Source: Apium graveolens
Lineage: Eukaryota; Streptophyta; Magnoliopsida; Apiales; Apiaceae
Direction of reading: 5' to 3'
DNA length: 64,000 nucleotides
NCBI RefSeq assembly: GCF_009905375.1
Contig: NC_133650.1
Span: 67,459,669-67,523,668, forward strand
The position numbers and the translations under genes are program-made. Position 1 is the stretch's first letter. Every line of letters begins with the position of its first letter. A model generated the notes under the pieces. The model ran no database searches. It was not told the origin of the DNA and saw only the letters and a list, made by a program, of their open reading frames with translations. Positions 55,901-64,000 of this stretch are shown piece after piece.

Positions 55901-57033
55901 CTAGCATAAGGTATACCTAGGTGATCACTTAGCATGCAAGGAGTTTTATCCAATTTTTTCCACAAAATTCAAGTCATTATCACATAAACATGCAAGAATT
56001 GATCAAAACAACAAGAATGATTTCAAGGATCATTCATTCGGCTCCCATATGGTCATGGCCGAATGAAATGGATGGAAATGGCCATTAAATCATCAAGAGT
56101 TTCCTTCTCAAGACTTGGCATTTATCCATTCCTTGTAGTCCTCTCAAAAACAACATTAAATCCATAAGAATCAAGATTGTATTTTGAGTTTCACTAAAAC
56201 CTTTACATGCAACCCTTAAACTTAAACTTTCTACTCAAAACTCTTTGAAATATATATAGACAACATGTAGGGAGCAAGATTACTTGAATATAAGATGGAT
56301 GTTTGAGTGAAAGAATGGAGAAAAGGAAGGGGATGGGGGCTTCGGCTATGGTGATTGCCGAGAGGGAGGAAAAACCGAGAGGTGAGGGAGGAGGGAGGGA
56401 GGAGAGAGTGAGGGTGGAGTGTGGAGTGGGGTGAATGATCACAACACTTTGTACTTTAGGTTTTTATGATTTTGATTGATTGAAATAAGTGAGTGGAAAT
56501 GAGAATTGACAAGATTACCCTTCACACATACTAGGACCATTTTGCATGCAAGGACAAATGAGTAATTTGGTTAACAAGATGAGAGTTAGTGGGGTTGTAA
56601 TTGTCCTTTTTAGCCCTTTAGTTGAATAGAAGAGAGTTTGCATGCAAGATTATTCATGTAATTTGATAAATATAACAACTAAAATTTATAATGATTTATT
56701 TTTATAAAATAAAATATAAGTTCAAAAATTATAAAATTTATACCATAAATTAACTTGGATTTTTAGAGACTTTATAAAATCATTTTCAAAATTTGTGAAC
56801 AAAATACCTTTTAAAAGAAATTTTTTCCAAAGCTTAGAATATTCCTTATAAATCAAAATAAATAAATAAATTAAATAAACTCTTGCTTTGAAAAAATCAT
56901 ATACTACACAAAGCAAATTTATAATGCATAAATTTTCACTCATACTAGCGTACAATCATTGAATATATTTTCATTTGACTTTAATATTATACCAAATCCA
57001 CAAATAATATTACATAAAATGCCGGTCGTAACA
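52984..57033 (-). repeat. E3 5' LTR (4050 bp)
   Basis: Direct partner of 43487-47536, same length and ends. Drives leftward transcription of E3 if its TATA box at 55341 is used. Confidence 0.95.
55341..55349 (-). promoter_or_regulatory. TATA box of E3 5' LTR (candidate)
   Basis: The minus strand reads TATATAAAAGG about 1.7 kb into the LTR. Conserved in both LTRs despite other differences nearby. Confidence 0.55.
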
Positions 57034-57038
57034 TAATG
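57034..57038. repeat. Target-site duplication TAATG, right copy (E3)
   Basis: Matches 43482-43486. Confidence 0.95.
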
Positions 57039-58779
57039 CACCATCACAAAGTCAGATTGATGTGGCTCCAATAAATATGGAGTCACAACCAAAATCTCTC
57101 TTAATTGAAAGACATCAAACACAAAATTCTCCCACAGACTCACTGGATGTGGACATGATAAACACATCAATTCCTGATTCTCCATCTTTAACTCTCATGG
57201 AGGAGACAAAATCTCAAGCAAGTAAGCATCATCTTTTAGATAATTTGTTGGATCACTTGCCATTTCTTTCTAAAATACTGAGAAATCTGTGGATAATCTC
57301 AAATCAATCACCACAGATTCTACAGTAGTTTCTACTCCAAACTCTTTCATTTCTACTTTCTCAACAGATATTGTTCATCTGTTGACTAATGATTGTATCT
57401 CGACGGATGTGTTTAACATCAATTATCCGTTGAATTTATCAATTACTATTTCGACGGATGTTTTTCATCCGTTGAAAGTCTCTGCACCACTTAAAATTTC
57501 CACAAATGTTACAAGTGCAGATGACTTAGTGGTTGCTCAATCACTATTAGGATTGAGGGAAGGGAGTGAACTGAGTGAGAGGCTGAGTTGCTCTCATGCA
57601 AAAGGAGAGGAAATGAGTGACAAATTACATGATATTTCTTCCAGCATGGCAAAAGTGAGTGAGAGGAGTCCCACCTTAGATGGTGAAGGTGAGGGTGGAA
57701 ATCAAAGGGGAGACCTTGATGCAACAAAAGAGAGATAATGAGAGAAATGTAGGTACAAATGAAGAACGGGAAGAGCCCATTGTTAGTGAGTTAAGGGATG
57801 TCAATGAGGCTGAAAAGAAGTAGCTATTTCAGCAAGAATATCAAGATGTTTTAGACTCTGTTTCTTTTGAAGCTGAGGCATTTACTCATCCTGTTCAAGC
57901 TTATCAAATTCTAGCTGCACAGGGCAATGAGGTTGCTGAGAGGGCATTAAACTTGGTGCATACAACTGCTTCTACGCTAAGGGCAAAGGATGCAATCAAC
58001 TCTCTTCCACCTACAGCTGGTGATGACTTTGAGTTAGCTTCCAGTGGTACATTTGGAGATGCTTCTAATAAGGAAGATGATGGCATGAACATAGGGGGAG
58101 ATTTAAGTCCTAGCTCAAGCACATACATTCCAGACTGGATGTTTAGCAAAGACTGTAGTGACTATCATTTTAAATCAACTCTTTTCAAGCTTATCCATCA
58201 AACTCAGACAGCTCTTCAAGCCAATACATATGCCAACACCAAGAGACTTCTCCAAGCCCATCTTGAATCTCTACAACTACATAAGATTCAATCTCTCAAA
58301 CAGAGTCAAGATTTGGATGAAATCGAGACCACCATTGGGCAAGTCAAGAAAGATATCAATGAAAGAATGGGGTATAAATTTCCAGAGTCAACTATGAAAG
58401 AAATTCAACAAAAACTTGGGAAGGATTCTGACTTGAGTAGTAAAATTGATTCTATGAACACTAGGCTGACAGCACTGGAAAATTTAATCACCAAGATTCA
58501 TGTCCACTAAGTTCATCAAACACTCCTTCTTAAGAAACTGGTGGCTGCTCAAACTCCAACCCCTTCTATACTTGGTGATAACAAAAAGGGGGAGAAAGAT
58601 GCTATTGTCCAAGCTAGTGAGGGGGAGAAGGATGCGCACATACAAGTCAGCAAAGTGATAGTTCCAGCCATTACTTTCACAAAACCACCAGTTTTGGATA
58701 GCATTACTTGATCAATATTGCAGTAGCTGAGCTTAAGCTAAATGAGCAAATGAAGAAAATTTATGTGAAGATTGAAAAG
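57039..58779 (+). pseudogene. ORF3, family I, middle and C-terminal part after the E3 insertion
   Basis: Continuation of the ORF3 begun at 42164. A Ser/Thr-rich low-complexity part (57289-57738) contains six GACGGAT-type motifs arranged as hairpins (57361-57476). After stops and a frameshift the frame at 57953-58510 is open and helical (THANTKRLLQA-like region, then IDSMNTRLTALENLITKI). This part aligns with 1342-1660 of the left copy. It goes on past a stop at 58508 with a Lys/Glu-rich linker and the block VSKVIVPAITFTKPPVLD, shared with 1800-1850. It ends at the Athila LTR. No known function. Confidence 0.75.
57361..57476. repeat. Three consecutive hairpins from GACGGAT motifs inside ORF3
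   Basis: Pairs: TCAACAGAT (57361-57369) with ATCTGTTGA (57377-57385), perfect; TCGACGGAT (57400) with ATCCGTTGA (57425), one G-T; TTCGACGGATG (57450-57460) with CATCCGTTGAA (57466-57476), 5-nt loop, one G-T. In the first pair both arms carry the same compensating change. Confidence 0.85.
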
Positions 58780-59941
58780 TGATAAGTGGCATTTTATACC
58801 ACTTAGAACGTCCGCCCGGAGTCGGGAATTTTAATTCTGATTTTTATTAAGTCGTGTTCTACTGGACTTCTGAGACGGCTGATTCTTGTGGACTTCTATA
58901 TAAGTAATCTTCAGAGACGTTTCACAACACGAAGTATTCATCAAGCAAGGAGCAAGGAGAGAAGGAAAGAAGACCGTTTTAGCACACCGCAACGAAAAAG
59001 AGGAAGCATACGTTAATTTGTGATTCTTTTATTCGTTATAACAGTGGATGCTAATTTTCTTTACTTTGAACCTTAATACTCTTGTGACGTACTCTGGTTT
59101 TAATAAATAGTTAGTTAGTTTATATTGTAGTGTTATTATCATATTTTCATATGAACCCATGGTGACGATGAGTTTTATCATGGGTTAATCGTGATCATGG
59201 GGTCGTAGAGGATTTACTATGGATTTCGTTAGTTAATTGTTTAATACATTAGCTTGTGATGATTGTATGATATCTAGTATAGTTTGTGCTTATTCTTCTT
59301 ATGTGCGTCGCGGACATATAAGATTGCTTGTTAATCTCTTGTGAAGCGACAATGAATCTTGATATTTAGAACTTTCCATGCTAGCATAGGTTCATATATT
59401 GTATGCATGATTAGTGGGTAACTCTAACCGTTTTACTTGCCCTATGTAATCATAATGAATAACTTGCGCTTAAATCGTTATATTGTCAAATTCTGTAGAC
59501 ATATAGGGTCTCAAAATAATTCATGTCTATGCAACTTCTCTCTTAATTGTGGATGTTTGGTAGAATGGTACTAGTATAACAAAAGTTGGCTTTTATCAGT
59601 TTTGTGTTGTTCGATTAATATCATCACCGTTACATGCTAAGGGTAATAACAATGACTATTGAATGAAGTAGTAATGAAGTTATGATCTCATGTGTGTTTA
59701 ATATTGTTAATTCAAGTAATAAATTAAGTGTTTTATTCTCGTAGTTAATTATAGTTCATAAGTAGTTAATCAACCTTAAGTGTTATTGTCTTGACATTGA
59801 GAAGTAATCTTACATTGGTGAGTGAGTGTTAATTAATTATAATTAGTCTGAGTCTCTGTGGGAACGAACTAGAACTCATTCTATATTACTTGCGAACGCA
59901 TATACTTGCGTGAATTATTAGCGCATGTTTTGTGCCTAACA
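58780..59941 (+). repeat. Athila 5' LTR (1162 bp)
   Basis: Starts TGATAAGTGGCATTTTATACC and ends GTGCCTAACA just before the PBS. A TATA box is at 58897. No partner LTR in the window. Confidence 0.87.
58897..58903 (+). promoter_or_regulatory. TATA box of Athila LTR (candidate)
   Basis: TATATAA about 120 bp into the LTR, followed within 40 bp by a purine/pyrimidine-mixed leader. A short U3 would result. Confidence 0.45.
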
Positions 59942-59947
59942 AGTTTT

Positions 59948-59965
59948 TGGTGTCGCTGCCGGGGA
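59948..59965 (+). other. Primer-binding site, tRNA-Asp type (Athila)
   Basis: TGGTGTCGCTGCCGGGGA, close to the TGGCGCCGTTGCCGGGGA used by Athila and Tat elements; two differences. Confidence 0.85.
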
Positions 59966-60080
59966 CTCGGTGTTAATTTGTTTAGTTTATGTACTTGCCA
60001 TCAGTGGCCATTAGGACTCATTGATTATGACTTGTTACTTATTGTTTCCGGTTGTGTTTCAGGTACTCTAGTGAGCGTTT

Positions 60081-61322
60081 ATGCAAACACGTTCTCGCAC
60101 TCGCAAGAGGACTTTAGATACGGCTGAGGAGACAGACTCAGTTCTTGATATTCCTGAGAAGATAGATTTTGAAGATTCGGATAAAGAGATTGAGCAGAAA
60201 GAACCGATAATCATGGGTGATCGTATAGTTCCAGCAGCAGATCCAGCTCTTATGGACTTTTCTCGGCCTAAAATTGATGACATTCAGTCAAGCATCCTTT
60301 ATCCGGCTATTCAGGCTAATACTTTTAAAATCAAGCCGGCACTATTCAGATGGTGCAGAATTCTGTTTCTTTCGGAGGTGTTGCGACTGAAGACCCCAAT
60401 ATGCATATCAGGAATTTTGTCGAGATCCGTAGTACTTTCAAATATAATGGTGTTACTGATGAGGCTATCAAGCTGGGGCTTTTCCTATTCTCTCTGAGGG
60501 ATAAAGTTAAGGACTGGTTACATTCTGAACCAGCTGGGTCCATCACTACTTGGTAAGATCTTGCGTAAAAGTTTATGGTGAAGTTTTATCCAATGGCCAA
60601 GATTGCAGCTATGAGGAGTGCTCTTACTCAGTTTGCGCAGCAACCAACAGAATTTATGTGCGAAGCTTGGGAGCGCTATAAAGAGATGTTGATAAAGTGT
60701 CCACATAATGGTGTGCCTGACTGGATGGTGATCACTGGGTTCTACAATGGTTTGGGGGCCCAATCTCGGCCCATGCTCGACGCAGCAGCTGAAGGCGCCT
60801 TGTGGGCCAAAAGCTATACTGAAGCCTATAATCTTATTGAAACTATGGCTGCAAACGAGCATCAAAACCCAACTCAAATGATGATGCCTGGGAAGGTAGC
60901 AGGAATTTTGGAAGTTGATGCAGCCACAGCTATTGCAGCGTAGCTCCAAGCGCTGTCTTTGAAGGTCGATTCTTTAGCCAACTATGGATTCAATCAAATA
61001 GCTATGGTCTGTGAGCTTTGTGCAGGCTCTAATGCTATAGATCAGTGTTCTCTCGTTAATGAATCTGTTCAGTATGTGAACAATTATCAGCGACCGCAGC
61101 AGCCTGTGCCAGCTACTTATCATCCTAATAACAGAAATCATCCCAATTTCAGCTGGAGCAATATTCAGAATACTGTTCAGCAACCATACCAGCAGGGTAT
61201 AAGTAAACAGTTTAATCCACCTGGATTCACGTAACCTCAGCAATATGCTCAAAGGCAATCATATCCTCAACAAGGAGGTGCTGCTCCACCTTTTAGTGCT
61301 GATTTCGAGGAGCTAAAGCTGT
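60081..61322 (+). pseudogene. Athila gag, truncated and broken
   Basis: An ATG at 60081 opens MQTRSRTRKRT and an acidic stretch, then ADPALMDFSRPKIDDIQSS. A frameshift near 60340 moves to the frame of FGGVATEDPNMHIRNFVEI. The core continues (LGLFLFSLRDKVKDWLHSEP), with two stops near 60554 and 60566, then FYPMAKIAAMRSALTQFAQQ, CEAWERYKEMLIKCPHNG and FYNGLGAQSRPMLDAAAEG. After another stop (60941) a knuckle-like CELCAGSNAIDQC lacks the usual His. A Gln/Pro-rich tail follows. Particle protein; no pol remains before the LTR at 61323. Confidence 0.9.
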
Positions 61323-64000
61323 TGTAATAACCCCAAAATTTTTGAACTTTTAATAACCCTTATGAATAGTGTTTTGCTGATTATGGTGAATAAGAAAATT
61401 TTCCATGCCACACTATGTAGGGGTTCTTCTATTGTTATTCTGAGACCTTATTAGTACTTTATATGGGATATAAGTGTATGTAAAGATCTTCAGAATCCAA
61501 ATTCGAACACTTTGATTTTTCCCGAAAATCCACCAGATACCGAAAGAATTGAGTATAAGGGAACAGGATAAAAAGGATTTAAATTCAAGGATTATAAGAG
61601 AGGATCATAAAAGGAATATAATGTATTGAGAAAGGTTAAGGGAACCCAAGTAATGAGATCTCGGGTATGATCCCTCAAACGATAAACGAGAACGAAGGTT
61701 AAGCGAACCGTATAATAGATCAGCGGTAATTAGTCAAGTAATTAGAAGCTAATCAAAGAGGTTAGTGAGGATAATGTCATCAAACCAATAAGAAGAGGAC
61801 AAGCATGGGAAGATGACATAAGATTGATGACCTAAGCATGACCAAAAAGGAAGGAAGTGTGGTTGATTATTAACCACACAATTTTACATGGTTAAAAGGG
61901 TAATTAAGCAAAACAAAAACCTAGAAACCAAGCAAAACAAATCACAAACACAAAAACACATCTTGACTTCATTTCAAGCAACAAAGCTCTCGGCTTTTCT
62001 TCTTTTTCAAAGAGGAAAATTTCAAAATCCAAGATCCAACCATTGTTAAATTGCAAGGTAATTATCCAAGGTTCCTTATGATTAGTTATGGCTATCCTAG
62101 GAGTTTAAGCTCCAAATTCCTTCACAATCTCTTTCAATAAATCATTTAAGAAGAGAGTGAATAGTGTTTTCAAGAAATTTAAATTGTTTGATCTTGTGTT
62201 TTTGGTTAGATTAAGTTTGGTAAGGACTTTCAAGGGTGATTCCAAGCTCCTTAGTTACTCTCACTCACCAAGGAAGGTATAATCTCTTAACCTAGCATTG
62301 TTATTGAATATTAAGAGCTTATTATGAGTAGGATAGTTCATGAGAAGCATGGTGATTGAATATGTAGAGATTAGTTGGTTTTGTGATATTTTTGGAGTTG
62401 TAAATCTTGGTTATTAGTTAATGAACTTAAGAATAGTTTTAGTTCATGTTTGAGATTAATATAAATTGGAACACTTGAGGTGTTGGGGCTGTTGTAGTGA
62501 TGTATGGATGGAGTTTGGTTGTATGGTTGAATTGTGGTTGGTTTGTGGTTGATTTGGAGTAGAATAAAAATTGGTAATCGCGTAAACATAGCCGTCGTAA
62601 TGTCCGATTTACATTAGACTATTTTTGTTCTTAACATCAGGACCCGAGAATTCACTGTTAGGTTTCGACCACTGCCATTATTAGATAGTTCATGTTACGA
62701 GCTTCGTTTTGATATGTGGTTCGCTTGAATCCGATGTACGGTTTAGGAGAAACGACCGTTTTAGGTAACGGCGTTTCGCGAACGAACCATTACCCCTCGC
62801 CTTACTTTGAAACCTTGGTTAAGGCCCTTAAATGACTAATTGGACTATAAAACAATTATGTAAAGTGGACTAGGCAGTTGGTAGGGTATTCGCAAAAGCT
62901 TCGCCTTAAAATTCGTAACGGTTAATTTATTAAAAATGGTGGAGCCGAGGGTACTCGAACGACTTATGTGATTTGTTAAGCGTAGAAATGACCATAAGCA
63001 AACGTTAGGGTTCAATTGGTTAAAGTCTAGTTTCTTAAGCGACCGTGATTTACTTCCTGCTTATTTTGTTGTTCATAGGTTACCTGACCCACTCTAAGCT
63101 TAAGTCTACCCCGGAGCACTCAGGCAAGTTTTCTACACGTTATACTGTTGTTGTGATGTATACATATGTATATGCATTATCTTGTGATAGATGCGTGGTG
63201 GTTAATTAGCAAATCTTGTAATATATTGGAGCATGTGATATGGTATATATGCATGTCTGTTTCGTAATCTTGATATATATTGTTGATTCAATTGCTTATA
63301 AGTTGCATAATACCTATGCTAGAGATAAGCAGTAGTTGCGTATACCCTTAGTATAGGGGACCCAAAGGTGAACATTTTCTAAAACCAGGAGTCGATGTTC
63401 CCGAGTATATTGTATATATTTATATATATATATATATAGATATAGTTTTCAAAACTATAAATAGAATAAGGTTTATTCGATAACTTTATTTTATTAATGA
63501 ATATTATTTTGAATATTTATTCGAGGGCTTATGACTCCGTTTATTTTATAAATGAATATTATTTTGAATATTCATTCAAGGACTTATGACTCCGTCTATT
63601 TTATTAATGAATATTATTTGAATATTCATTCGAGGACTTATGACTCCGTCTATTTTATAAATGAATATTATTTTGAATATTCATTCGAGGACTTATGACT
63701 CCGTCTATTTTATAAATGAATATTATTTTGAATATTCATTCGAGGACTTATGACTCCGTCTATTTTATTAATGAATATTATTTTGAATATTCATTCGAGG
63801 ACTTATGACTCCGTCTATTTTATTAATGAATATTATTATTTGAATATTCATTCGAGGACTTATGACTCCGTCTATTTTATTAATGAATATTATTATTTGA
63901 ATATTCATTCGAGGACTTATGACTCCGATTATTTACTAATTATTATTCTTTATTTTATTAAAGAATCATGTGTCGATAATCAAACTCACTTTTGATTATT
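61323..64000 (+). mobile_element. LTR of family A, plus orientation (runs off the window)
   Basis: Starts TGTAATAACCCC at 61323 within the Athila gag, after GCTGT (61318-61322, likely target duplication). The first 1340 bp match the minus-strand copy at 1-1341. It continues at least to 64000, so the LTR is over 2.6 kb if it is one LTR throughout. Contains an AT microsatellite (about 63417-63440) and the 55-bp minisatellite. No gene seen in this stretch. Confidence 0.75.
63475..63940. repeat. 55-bp minisatellite, about eight units, in family A LTR
   Basis: The word ATGACTCCG recurs at 63531, 63586, 63640, 63695, 63750, 63805, 63862 and 63919, giving periods of 55, 54, 55, 55, 55, 57 and 57. 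Each unit holds GAATATT...GAATATTCATTCGAGGACTT. The two 57-bp units carry an extra ATT. An open frame over it (63750-63995) is a by-product. Confidence 0.93.

Larger units (their letters stand above)
43487..57033 (-). mobile_element. E3: complete Tekay/Del-type Ty3/gypsy chromovirus (13.5 kb)
   Basis: Both LTRs are 4050 bp (43487-47536 and 52984-57033), flanked by TAATG. On the minus strand the order is 5' LTR, PBS (52983-52967), leader ORF, gag-protease (52177-50558), RT (to 49683), RNase H-integrase-chromodomain (to 47571), PPT (47553-47537), 3' LTR. Structurally complete, but pol has three stops and one frameshift. Inserted in ORF3 of the family I Sirevirus-like element. Confidence 0.95.
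35678..58779 (+). mobile_element. Sirevirus-like Ty1/copia element, family I (interrupted by E3)
   Basis: Order: end of the 5' LTR (35678-35872), PBS, gag, protease, integrase, hinge, RT, RNase H, pol-ORF3 spacer with GACGGAT motifs, and ORF3. ORF3 is split by E3 (43487-57033) and ends where Athila inserted (58779). PR-IN-RT-RH order is that of Ty1/copia. PBS type, gag length and the extra ORF after pol fit the Sirevirus (SIRE/Maximus) lineage. Stops and frameshifts throughout. Confidence 0.9.
58780..61322 (+). mobile_element. Athila-type Ty3/gypsy element: 5' LTR, PBS and gag
   Basis: A TG...CA LTR of 1162 bp is followed by a tRNA-Asp-type PBS and an Athila-like gag. The element is cut off after the gag zinc knuckle by a family A LTR at 61323. 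Inserted into ORF3 of the family I element. The left flank AAAAG (58775-58779) would be the target duplication; its partner is beyond the window. Confidence 0.88.

Noticed and set aside
63750..63995. Repetitive open frame at the right edge
   Set aside because: Translation of the 55-bp minisatellite, whose unit changes length outside multiples of three.

Overview
This is a stretch of plant nuclear DNA made almost entirely of nested LTR retrotransposons. I see no host gene, tRNA, rRNA or other single-copy feature. The evidence is paired long direct repeats with TG...CA ends, 5-bp target-site duplications (TSDs), primer-binding sites (PBS) complementary to plant initiator tRNA-Met or tRNA-Asp, polypurine tracts (PPT), and recognisable gag, protease, integrase, reverse transcriptase, RNase H and chromodomain remnants. 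The set (Sirevirus-type Ty1/copia with an extra ORF after pol, Tekay/Del-type chromoviruses with chromodomains, an Athila element, a large non-autonomous LARD) points to a TE-rich angiosperm, probably a eudicot. An umbellifer-like asterid is a guess only.

Layout. 1-1341: end of an LTR (family A, minus). 1342-4708: 3' part of a Sirevirus-like copia element, family I (ORF3 fragment, PPT, LTR). 4709-5409: unassigned. 5410-24910: a decayed Tekay-type element on the minus strand (E2). It is split by a very young 10.3-kb LARD at 8273-18558 with TSD CATAC. 24911-30160: 3' part of a second Sirevirus-like family (II), which E2 hit at the end of pol. 30161-32716 and 33039-35060: two more family II pieces on the minus strand, either side of a 322-bp spacer. 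35061-35677: 3' end of a gypsy-type LTR. 35678-58779: a long family I Sirevirus-like element (PBS, gag, PR, IN, RT, RNase H, ORF3). Its ORF3 is split by a complete 13.5-kb Tekay-type element (E3, minus, 43487-57033, two 4050-bp LTRs, TSD TAATG). 58780-61322: Athila LTR and gag inserted in that ORF3, itself cut by another family A LTR (61323-64000) carrying a 55-bp minisatellite.

How it fits together. All coding modules are those of retrotransposition: Gag particle, protease, reverse transcriptase/RNase H, integrase. Every pol here has stops or frameshifts, so none looks autonomous as it stands. Relative ages can be read from nesting and LTR divergence. The LARD is youngest (I noticed two substitutions between 4.45-kb LTRs). 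E3 is older (more than 20 differences in the first 1.2 kb of its LTRs). The Sirevirus-like hosts are older still.

The most unusual signal is in family I. A short DNA motif (core TCGACGGAT / ATCCGTTGA) recurs in the LTR, gag, the pol hinge, the pol-ORF3 spacer and ORF3. It is often spaced exactly 24 bp, sits in different reading frames and on both strands, and in several places forms inverted pairs whose arms co-vary. Family II carries its own motif (GACTTGTCGATATCTC) in its LTR and pol-ORF3 spacer. A second signal is a small leader ORF between PBS and gag, related in sequence between the two Tekay-type elements.
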